From assembly GCA_013298335.1 (NCBI GenBank), contig JAAFHI010000219.1:1-6270 (forward strand): a stretch of DNA of 6,270 nucleotides, given 5' to 3'. A program made the translations under genes and the position numbers. Within the stretch, counting starts at the first letter, position 1; every line of letters begins with the position of its first letter. Shown piece after piece: positions 1-5,176 of this stretch. The notes beneath the pieces are model-generated. The model saw nothing but the letters and a program-made list of their open reading frames with translations, had not been told where the DNA came from and searched no databases. This stretch comes from Actinomycetota bacterium. Its GTDB lineage: Bacteria; Acidobacteriota; Blastocatellia; Chloracidobacteriales; Chloracidobacteriaceae.

Positions 1-387
<387 letters not shown>

Positions 388-396
388 GGAAAAATA

Positions 397-487
397 GTCT
401 CGGGAGTCTGGGGAGTCTTGGGCGTCTTGGGAGTCAGTCAGGAGTTTTGACTCCCGAGACTCTCAAGACGCCCAAGACTCCCCAGAC
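397..487. repeat. Two inverted arrays of degenerate 9-bp units (GTCTNGGGA)
   Basis: The left arm, starting at 397, reads in 9-bp steps: GTCTCGGGA, GTCTGGGGA, GTCTTGGGC, GTCTTGGGA, then GTC. The right arm, read on the minus strand from 487, gives GTCTGGGGA, GTCTTGGGC, GTCTTGAGA, GTCTCGGGA, then GTC. Each arm is therefore a tandem array of four variants of GTCTNGGGA, and the two arrays face each other across about 13 bp. The element lies wholly between the two stop codons. No transposase is associated with it. Whether it is a dispersed genomic repeat family cannot be told from this window. Confidence 0.8.
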
Positions 488-493
488 TTTTTT
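397..493. terminator. Long inverted repeat between convergent genes, probable bidirectional terminator
   Basis: Bases 406-429 are exactly reverse-complementary to 464-487 (24 bp). The pairing continues with one G-U wobble (430/463) and five more pairs, 431-435 with 458-462, giving a stem of about 30 bp. Six T residues (488-493) follow directly on the plus strand, which fits termination of the dioxygenase gene. On the minus strand the hairpin is followed by a five-T run (complement of 390-394), which fits termination of the opposing gene, whose TAA stop at 492-494 overlaps the plus-strand T-run. A second exact pairing, 397-408 with 449-460, is mutually exclusive with part of the main stem. The stem is much longer than a typical intrinsic terminator, so it may be a repeat element that serves as one. 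Confidence 0.75.
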
Positions 494-1157
494 ACGGCAA
501 GCCGTTCCAGTCGCCCGCAATCGGAACGTCGGTGTCGGTGCCGTAGTTGTAATCAATTTCGGCGAACCCGCTCGTGTTCGAATTTCGCAGCAGCCAGCGG
601 TTGCCGCGGACAATCCCGATGGTATCGACGTTGTCGCCGTTCCAGTCGCCGACGACCGGCTTGTCGCCGGTCGTACCGTAGAAGAATTCAAAATCGGCGA
701 TGCCGGTCGTGTTGGTGTTGCGGATGTAGACGAAGCCGTTGGTCGGACGGAAACAGCCGATGGTGTCCACGCCGTCGCCGTTCCAGTCGCCGGTGATGAA
801 CGTGTCGGTCGAGGTCCCGTAATTGAACTGGACGTCGGCGTTTCCGGCGGTGTTGGTGTTTCGCAGGAAAATCGTGTTGCCCCGGACGATGCCGACCGTG
901 TCGATGCCGTCGCCGTCCCAGTCACCCGCAATCGGAATGTCGCCGGTCGCGCCAAAGGGAAATTGCAGGTCGGCGAAGCCGCTGGAGTTGGAATTTCTGA
1001 GGAAAAACGTCCCGTTGCGGTAAATGCCGATGGTGTCGATGCCGTCGCCGTTCCAGTCGCCCGCAATCGGCACGTCGCTCGCCTGTCCGTAGAAGAACTC
1101 GGTATTGGCGATGCCGGTATCGTTGGTGTTCCGCAGGTAGACGAAACCGTTCGACCG
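492..1157 (-). repeat. Tandem 45-47-codon repeats within the secreted protein gene
   Basis: The repeat is visible in both DNA and protein. A GC-rich core ending in CCAGTCGCC on the plus strand recurs near 1038-1061, 903-926 (variant CCAGTCACC), 768-791, 627-650 and 505-515. The conserved Asp codons start at 1058, 923, 788, 647 and 512, so the periods are 135, 135, 141 and 135 bp. The 141-bp unit carries two extra codons (RPTNGF instead of a shorter RGN/RNG turn). The first strand element, before the first loop, also has the RRSNGF form, so two subtypes of unit are interspersed. Confidence 0.85.
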
Positions 1158-2045
1158 CCGGAACTGCCCCGGCGTCGCGGCGTTGCCACTGCCCGGATTG
1201 CCGTTGCGGACCGCGAAGAACTGTCGTCCGACCTGGGTGCTGTTGCGGCTGGTCCGCGTCAGCCCGGTCGTCGTATTGGCGTCGAGGAACGCGCCGGGGA
1301 GCGCCGAGCCGACGACTTCAAAACCGCGTGTGGTTCCGTTGGAGAATCCGGCGCGGGCTGAAAATCCGCCGAGACCGCTCGTGCCGCCGCTCGCATCCCC
1401 GGTTTCCCAGACGATCCGGTCGTAGTTGAACTCGATGTCGAAATTTCCGGTGCCGGTGTCGGACCGGTCGATGATGACAAGCTGGAAGTTGTTGAGTTTG
1501 TCGCCTTTCGTGTCGAAATACCCGACGCCGGTCCAGTTGACGCCGAACGCCGCGCGACCGTTGACCGTGTCCGCGCCGTAGGTGACCACGGTCGAGGCGG
1601 CATTGCGGGTGTCCGCATCGCCGAAAAACGGGGCAATGATGACCCGTCCGGTGGTTTGCAGCGGCGAGGGGCTGAAGGCCGAGAAAACCTGATCGAAGGT
1701 CACGTTCCCGTTGGTGTTGACGAACAGGCTGCTGTAGGTCGTACCGTAGAAGTTGACCGGCACGGGCAGCGTCACCGCCGCCGTCGAGCCGTCGTCGCTC
1801 GCGGGAATCACGTTCGTGGTGAATCCGGCGTTGGTGCGAACGGCGTTCGGACCGATTTTCGGTGTCGCCTGCGGGTTCGGATTGCGAATTCCCGCCGCGA
1901 AGATTGGCGGTTTGGCGCTTTTTCCGGGATGAACCGGCGGCGCGGCATCCTGGGCGAGCGCGGAGCGGAGCGGAAGGCACATCGAGACGAGGGTTGCCAG
2001 AGCGAGCAGGGCGTAGGCGGACCGTCGGCGGTAATTTTTCTGCAT
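492..2045 (-). CDS. Secreted NIDO-domain protein with Asp-rich 45-residue repeats (VCBS/FG-GAP-like)
   Basis: This is a 517-residue exported protein of unknown specific function. The start at 2045 is chosen because GAGGAG (2055-2060) lies 9 bases upstream; earlier in-frame ATGs at 2054 and 2087 lack a usable Shine-Dalgarno site. Residues 1-31 form a signal peptide: a basic start with RRR at 6-8, a hydrophobic core, and likely cleavage after ALA31. Residues about 93-280 resemble a nidogen-like (NIDO) domain, with the typical VNTNGNVTF, RVIIAPFFGDADTR and FQLVIIDRSD stretches and a later GFEVVGSAL. Residues about 297-517 hold four full repeats and one cut repeat. Each has a GDWNGDGIDTIG-type loop (D330, D375, D420, D467, D512) followed by an LRNxNxxG strand. 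The D-x-D/N-G-D pattern is typical of calcium-binding loops in FG-GAP/VCBS-type repeats. The chain stops at GDWNGLP, inside the fifth loop. No anchor, PEP-CTERM or LPXTG signal is visible, so it is probably secreted or loosely surface-bound. A role in adhesion or matrix is inference only. Confidence 0.85.
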   Translation of the reverse strand: MQKNYRRRSAYALLALATLVSMCLPLRSALAQDAAPPVHPGKSAKPPIFAAGIRNPNPQATPKIGPNAVRTNAGFTTNVIPASDDGSTAAVTLPVPVNFYGTTYSSLFVNTNGNVTFDQVFSAFSPSPLQTTGRVIIAPFFGDADTRNAASTVVTYGADTVNGRAAFGVNWTGVGYFDTKGDKLNNFQLVIIDRSDTGTGNFDIEFNYDRIVWETGDASGGTSGLGGFSARAGFSNGTTRGFEVVGSALPGAFLDANTTTGLTRTSRNSTQVGRQFFAVRNGNPGSGNAATPGQFRRSNGFVYLRNTNDTGIANTEFFYGQASDVPIAGDWNGDGIDTIGIYRNGTFFLRNSNSSGFADLQFPFGATGDIPIAGDWDGDGIDTVGIVRGNTIFLRNTNTAGNADVQFNYGTSTDTFITGDWNGDGVDTIGCFRPTNGFVYIRNTNTTGIADFEFFYGTTGDKPVVGDWNGDNVDTIGIVRGNRWLLRNSNTSGFAEIDYNYGTDTDVPIAGDWNGLP

Positions 2046-2356
2046 AAAAAGCATCTCCTCGGCGGAATGGAAGCGTTTCGCCGTCATGTTTCGGCTGTCA
2101 ACTGCCCGGTGCCGGGTGGTTTCAGGTATGTAAGTTCCTGTTTTTCAACTGGTTGCAGTTTTCTGTCCAGCGGGGAGCGACTTTGGGATACCCGCCGGCA
2201 GGGATCGACCGGACACACGTCGGGCCGGTCCGTGGCCCGGTGCGGAGGCCGTTCGGAAGCGATCGTTCGAAAATCAAAAATCGGCGTACTGTTCGGGTGA
2301 GCGGTATGAGTCACGGAGGACCGGAAAAGTTTCGGCGATTTTTCCGGAAGTGCCGT
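2046..2356. other. 311-bp non-coding gap upstream of the secreted protein gene
   Basis: I find no convincing gene here. A 76-codon minus-strand frame (2084-2314) shows no recognisable motif and no Shine-Dalgarno site. The gap should contain the promoter of the gene starting at 2045. On the minus strand there is a perfect TTGACA (2101 down to 2096), but no good -10 hexamer lies at 16-18 bp. A TTGAAA at 2148-2143 is followed by TACATA-like sequence at the wrong spacing. A GAGGAG ribosome-binding site (2060-2055) serves the 2045 start. Small hairpins include CCCGG-TG-CCGGG (2105-2116) and AACTG-GTTG-CAGTT (2147-2160). The hairpin at 2321-2347 is listed separately. Confidence 0.6.
2321..2347 (-). 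terminator. Hairpin just downstream of the GAF-PAS gene, weak terminator candidate
   Basis: CCGGAAAA (2321-2328) pairs exactly with TTTTCCGG (2340-2347) across an 11-base loop. On the minus strand it begins 10 bases after the TAG stop of the upstream gene (2357-2359). The position fits a terminator, but no T-run follows the hairpin on the minus strand; only the stem itself holds U residues. It could equally be an mRNA 3'-end stabiliser or a coincidence. Confidence 0.4.
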
Positions 2357-4186
2357 CTATGTGGAGACCGAGAGGCCCATCATCACGGCCAGTTCCTTCG
2401 CGTGATGTTCGATGTTGCGGAACATCTCGAATTGTTGCGGGTTCATCGCCCCGTATTCGCCCCGGTGCAGGAGTTCCGAAAAACCGAGAACCATTTGCAG
2501 CGAGGTCCGCATCCGGGACAGTTCCTCTTCCGTGACCAGCAGGGCGGACGCCGCCGCCTGGGCGGCCTGCGTGTGGTGGTCCAGCGTTTCTTCAAACGCC
2601 TGCGTGATTTCGGCGCGGACGTGCGACACGTCGCGAATCGCGATGGCCCGACCGCCCGACCAGGCGGGCGACTGGGCCGGAACGTCCACCACCACCACGG
2701 TGGTGGTCATCACCAGACCGTCGGCGAGATGAAGTTCGGCGGAAAACTGCTGCTCCTCGGCGGAGGTCGCGAGGTGCTCCCACAGTTCGACGTTGGTGCC
2801 GCCGTTCTTGCGGCCAATTTCAAACAGCCGCCGCCCGACGGCGTCCGCGCTCAGGCAGTTGAGGGCGTATTCGGCCATCGGGTTGACGGCGTGAATCATG
2901 CCGTCGTTATCGAGCAGGATCAGCGCTTCGTTGAGTTTGACGAACACTGCCTCGGCGAGCAGTCCGGAACGGGTCGCAACGGCGGGCGGGGCGGGAAGCG
3001 GCTGGGTCGGCGTTCGCGGCAGGCTCACCGGCGGCAACGCGGTGGCCGCGAGCCGTTGCAACGCCAGGCGGGCGCAGTTGATCAGCGTTTTCGCCCAGAC
3101 GCGCCTGGTTTCGGAGGGCGGCGTTTTCCACTGAAGGCCGACGATGCCGGGCCACGGCGGACCGCCGGTCAGCAGATAGGATTCCGCCGACATGAAGTGT
3201 TCCGGGGGCAGCAGCGACAGGCCCGGTGACATTTCGATCAGATTCGGGTCGGCGAAAAGGTTGGCGTGGCTCACCATCCGGCTGACGAATTCCGTGGTCA
3301 GCCGCAATCCCTGGAGCAGATGCCCGTTTTCGCCGAAAACGACGTCAATCGGGCCCGGCTGGCCTTCGGATGAAATCGGCACGAGGAACGCCCGGTCGGC
3401 GTCGAGGCACTCCAGCGCGGCCTGCGCGAGTTCCCGCAGGATGTCGTCCGCACTGGCCGCCTGATTGAGCTGATGGATGAAAATCGGAAATGCGTCGGGC
3501 AGGGCAGGGCCTTCCAGCGCCGGTGACAAAATCTGGGCCGGGGTCGGAAACGGCGGGGGCGTCGGGAGTGGCGGCGGGGTCAGCGCCACCGGTGTCGGGG
3601 GCCGGACCGGCGGCGCCGGCGGAAGCGACTGGGGCGGCGCGGGCTGGAAGGAGGCCGGTTCAAAAGTCGGCGGTTCGAAGGACGCCGCCGGTGATTCGAA
3701 GGATGCCGGTGGAAACGACGGGAACGACGGGACGTCGGGCACCGGTTCCTGCTCTCCCGTGCGGGTGCTGAGGGAGACGTCGAACCAGGTATTCGGCGGC
3801 GGTTGCTGGACGGGCGGCTGTTCCGGAACTTCATTCCCGCCGTTTGAAAGCACCCGGTTGACCGCTTCGAACTCGGCGAACGGATTTTGCGGCGGATTCT
3901 GCGGAGGAATGCCCGGCGGAGGCGCGACCGGAGCTTCGCCCGGCGGCGGAAGGGCGGGAAGCGGCCCGGAATGGCGCGGCATGCGGTGTTCCGCGGTCGC
4001 GAAGCCGCCGAGGAGCGACTGCACGATGGGACTCGTCCGTGGCGCCAGCGACGCATCCGCCGATGTCACCACATCGGCGACCTCGACGGTCGCGGGCGAG
4101 CTGGGGTCTTCGGCGGTTTTCGGGGCCGCCGAAGCTTCGCTGGCCGGCTTGCGCCGGATGGCATCCACGAGATTGCGTAAATTCAT
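2357..4186 (-). CDS. Proline-rich GAF-PAS protein with degenerate histidine-kinase dimerisation domain
   Basis: This is a 609-residue protein with no signal peptide or membrane segment, so it is probably cytoplasmic. Residues 1-230 are low complexity and very Pro-rich, with a short possible amphipathic start (MNLRNLVDAIRR) and FxP-type pentads at about 153-185. Residues about 232-380 resemble a GAF-like sensor domain (helix ADDILRELAQAALECLDADRAFLVP and following strands). Residues about 410-520 look like a PAS domain (LNEALILLDNDGMIHAVNPMAEY ... AIAIRDVSHVR). A helical linker leads into residues 553-603, which align with the HisKA helix pair (LGFSELLHRGEYGAMNPQQ). The H-box normally reads HELRTPL; here it is SRMRTSL (557-563), so the phospho-acceptor His is Ser557. 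The chain ends there with no HATPase domain, and none is encoded downstream. Autophosphorylation therefore seems impossible; a dimerising sensor, scaffold or decoy role is inference. The start at 4186 has only a weak GAG upstream. Domain calls are by eye. Confidence 0.8.
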   Translation of the reverse strand: MNLRNLVDAIRRKPASEASAAPKTAEDPSSPATVEVADVVTSADASLAPRTSPIVQSLLGGFATAEHRMPRHSGPLPALPPPGEAPVAPPPGIPPQNPPQNPFAEFEAVNRVLSNGGNEVPEQPPVQQPPPNTWFDVSLSTRTGEQEPVPDVPSFPSFPPASFESPAASFEPPTFEPASFQPAPPQSLPPAPPVRPPTPVALTPPPLPTPPPFPTPAQILSPALEGPALPDAFPIFIHQLNQAASADDILRELAQAALECLDADRAFLVPISSEGQPGPIDVVFGENGHLLQGLRLTTEFVSRMVSHANLFADPNLIEMSPGLSLLPPEHFMSAESYLLTGGPPWPGIVGLQWKTPPSETRRVWAKTLINCARLALQRLAATALPPVSLPRTPTQPLPAPPAVATRSGLLAEAVFVKLNEALILLDNDGMIHAVNPMAEYALNCLSADAVGRRLFEIGRKNGGTNVELWEHLATSAEEQQFSAELHLADGLVMTTTVVVVDVPAQSPAWSGGRAIAIRDVSHVRAEITQAFEETLDHHTQAAQAAASALLVTEEELSRMRTSLQMVLGFSELLHRGEYGAMNPQQFEMFRNIEHHAKELAVMMGLSVST

Positions 4187-4259
4187 CGGCGTCTCGTTCG
4201 CGATTGGGACGACCCCGTCGGGGGTTCTCGGAACTTCGCCCTCGCGGGGGCGGGGAGTG

Positions 4260-4268
4260 TGCTATAGT
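4260..4268 (+). promoter_or_regulatory. Extended -10-like box TGCTATAGT
   Basis: TGCTATAGT matches the extended -10 pattern (TGN followed by TATAGT at 4263-4268), but no good -35 box lies 16-18 bp upstream. If active it would start a plus-strand RNA near 4275, giving greA a leader of about 320 bases or making a separate small RNA. The core CTATAG is palindromic, so on the minus strand the same bases read TATAGC and could serve the GAF-PAS gene instead. Confidence 0.3.
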
Positions 4269-4336
4269 CGGCGACCGTCGTTTCGGCCTTCGTCGTATGG
4301 CTACCGGGAATCGACAAAACGGTCGGGAAACCCTGG

Positions 4337-4399
4337 TTCGGGCGGAACACCGGACCCGAATAAGCCCGGTGGCGGGACGGGTCAACCGGCTTCGGTGAC
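4337..4399 (+). other. Two strong adjacent hairpins in the greA upstream region
   Basis: The first hairpin pairs TTCGGG-CGG (4337-4345) with CCG-GA-CCCGAA (4350-4360) around an AACA loop, with a two-base bulge. The second pairs GTCA(A)CCG (4381-4388) with CGGTGAC (4393-4399) around GCTT. Both could form in a plus-strand leader of greA and, by symmetry, in a minus-strand leader. They match no riboswitch or structured-RNA consensus that I recognise. Neither is followed by a T-run. Confidence 0.35.
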
Positions 4400-4430
4400 G
4401 AAAGAGTGGCTTTCTCAATGCTTTGGGGCG

Positions 4431-4459
4431 AGTATAGCCAACTCAATTCCGTCTCACAA
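4431..4459 (-). promoter_or_regulatory. Sigma-70-like promoter for the GAF-PAS gene
   Basis: On the minus strand TTGTGA (4459-4454) is followed by a 17-bp spacer and TATACT (4436-4431). That is four of six matches to the -35 consensus and five of six to the -10. Transcription would begin near 4424, giving a leader of about 238 bases before the ATG at 4186. The direction and position fit the GAF-PAS gene. The long leader is the main reason for doubt. Confidence 0.5.
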
Positions 4460-4466
4460 GCCTGTG

Positions 4467-4480
4467 AAATTGTGCAATTT
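4467..4480. promoter_or_regulatory. AT-rich palindrome, possible operator
   Basis: AAATTG-TG-CAATTT is a perfect 6+2+6 palindrome that stands out in otherwise GC-rich DNA. It sits 7 bp upstream of the -35 box of the minus-strand promoter and about 120 bp upstream of the greA start. This is a position typical of a binding site for a dimeric regulator. The cognate protein is unknown. Confidence 0.35.
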
Positions 4481-4582
4481 GCAAGAAAAAGGCACGCGCC
4501 GGCAGTACTTTTGTAGTTCGTCGTACAGCGGTCGTGTCCGGGATTCCTTTTTCCTTTTGGTTTCGAATACTGAAATTTTCTT

Positions 4583-4589
4583 GAGGTGA
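4583..4589 (+). promoter_or_regulatory. Ribosome-binding site of greA, decides the start
   Basis: GAGGTGA is a strong Shine-Dalgarno sequence that ends 8 bases before the ATG at 4598. A GTG at 4586 is in frame but lies inside this site, so it cannot be the start. The protein therefore begins MNVKERLE. Confidence 0.85.
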
Positions 4590-4597
4590 CGGCAGCG

Positions 4598-5080
4598 ATG
4601 AATGTGAAGGAACGTTTGGAAGCCGAAGTCAAAAAGCTGGAGCAGGAACTCAAGGTGGATCTGCCGCGCGAATTGCAGCGCGCCGCCGCCCACGGCGACC
4701 TGCGGGAAAACGGCGAATATCAGGCCGCCCGGGAGCGTCAGAGCTACGTTCAGGCGCAACTCGGCGCGCTGCACCAGCGGCTTGCGGCGCTTTCGCTGAT
4801 CAATTTCGAACTGTTGCCGCGTGACCGCGCCGCCTACGGTTCGGTGCTGGACGTTCTCGATATCGACAAGGACATCGAAGTTACGTACCGCCTCGTGATG
4901 CCCGAGGAAGCCGATGTCGCCAACGGCCTCATCTCGACCGTGTCGCCGCTCGGAAAAGGCTTCATGGGCAAGCAGGCCGGGGATGAAGTGGACGTTCAGA
5001 CGCCGCAGGGCGTCCGGCATTTCGAAATTCTGAAGCTCAAGACCATTCACGACATCAACGAAGAACTCGCTTCGGCCTGA
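4598..5080 (+). CDS. greA: Transcription elongation factor GreA (GreA/GreB family)
   Basis: This 160-residue protein enters the RNA polymerase secondary channel and stimulates cleavage of backtracked transcripts. Residues 1-70 form the coiled-coil hairpin. Its tip carries the family motif GDLRENGEY, with Asp34 and Glu37 corresponding to the catalytic-tip acidic residues (Asp41 and Glu44 in E. coli GreA). Residues about 80-157 form the FKBP-like C-terminal domain, with the hallmark SPLGKGFMGKQAGDEV and a terminal FEILKLKTIHDINE. The usual N-terminal stretch before the coiled coil is about seven residues shorter than in E. coli GreA. Within the coil the family's RP-containing segment reads VDLPRELQRAAA. 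I recall this variant from Acidobacteriota. The gene stands alone, with its own ribosome-binding site, 96 bp before the next gene. Family membership is very secure; GreA rather than a GreA-like paralogue is likely. Confidence 0.94.
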   Translation: MNVKERLEAEVKKLEQELKVDLPRELQRAAAHGDLRENGEYQAARERQSYVQAQLGALHQRLAALSLINFELLPRDRAAYGSVLDVLDIDKDIEVTYRLVMPEEADVANGLISTVSPLGKGFMGKQAGDEVDVQTPQGVRHFEILKLKTIHDINEELASA

Positions 5081-5098
5081 AAAAACATCAGTAATAAA

Positions 5099-5128
5099 TT
5101 GACAGCACATGCGCCGGTTCCCTAGACT
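5099..5128 (+). promoter_or_regulatory. Sigma-70-like promoter of the lytic transglycosylase gene
   Basis: A perfect TTGACA (5099-5104) is followed by an 18-bp spacer and TAGACT (5123-5128, four of six -10 matches). Transcription would begin near 5135, giving a leader of about 42 bases before the ATG at 5177. This suggests the transglycosylase gene is not dependent on greA transcription. Confidence 0.6.
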
Positions 5129-5136
5129 CGGCGCAT
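5109..5136. promoter_or_regulatory. Inverted repeat bracketing the -10 box
   Basis: ATGCGCCG (5109-5116) and CGGCGCAT (5129-5136) are exact reverse complements separated by 12 bases that contain the whole TAGACT box. In DNA this is an operator-like layout in which a bound dimer would occlude the -10. In greA read-through RNA it would form an 8-bp hairpin 28 bases after the stop, but it is followed only by TTCGTACTT, a poor T-run, so it is a weak terminator. Confidence 0.45.
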
Positions 5137-5176
5137 TTCGTACTTCCAGACTGAAAAAACTGCTTGATGCTCGCCT

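Larger units (their letters stand above)
4187..4597. other. 411-bp divergent intergenic region between the GAF-PAS gene and greA
   Basis: I find no convincing gene here. The region separates two divergently transcribed genes and should hold both their promoters. It contains a good minus-strand promoter (4431-4459), a palindrome (4467-4480), a TGCTATAGT box (4260-4268) and two strong hairpins (4337-4360, 4381-4399); these are described separately. Near greA, AATACT (4566-4571) is a possible -10 box without a clear -35. The segment from about 4440 to 4585 is visibly richer in A and T than its surroundings, as expected for promoter DNA. The GC-rich end next to 4186 contains a CCCC-GTC-GGGG mini-hairpin (4213-4223). 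Confidence 0.6.

Noticed and set aside
447..1361. A 304-codon plus-strand open frame opposite the secreted protein gene
   Set aside because: Its VAVPVA-type repeats are simply the complement of the GDWNGDG repeats. It also begins inside the inverted repeat and has no ribosome-binding site.
492..2087. A 14-residue longer N-terminus for the secreted protein, starting at 2087
   Set aside because: No ribosome-binding site precedes 2087, whereas GAGGAG precedes 2045 at 9 bases. The shorter start also gives a standard signal peptide.
2084..2314. A 76-codon minus-strand frame between the two minus-strand genes
   Set aside because: No Shine-Dalgarno site, no motif and no plausible composition. It might have hidden the missing kinase ATPase domain, but none of the N, G1 or G2 box residues are present.
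4299..4398. A 32-codon plus-strand small frame starting ATGGCTACC in the divergent region
   Set aside because: No ribosome-binding site, and its sequence is dominated by the two hairpins. There is no support for translation.
3477..4589. A 370-codon Gly/Ser-rich plus-strand open frame
   Set aside because: It is the complement of the proline-rich part of the GAF-PAS protein and then runs through the intergenic region. There is no domain or start signal.
4183..4653. A 156-codon minus-strand frame whose TGA overlaps the ATG of the GAF-PAS gene (ATGA)
   Set aside because: The overlap suggests translational coupling, but the frame starts inside greA on the opposite strand, its likely promoter lies within it, and its Ser/Thr/Pro/Arg-rich product has no recognisable motif. 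The overlap is probably chance.
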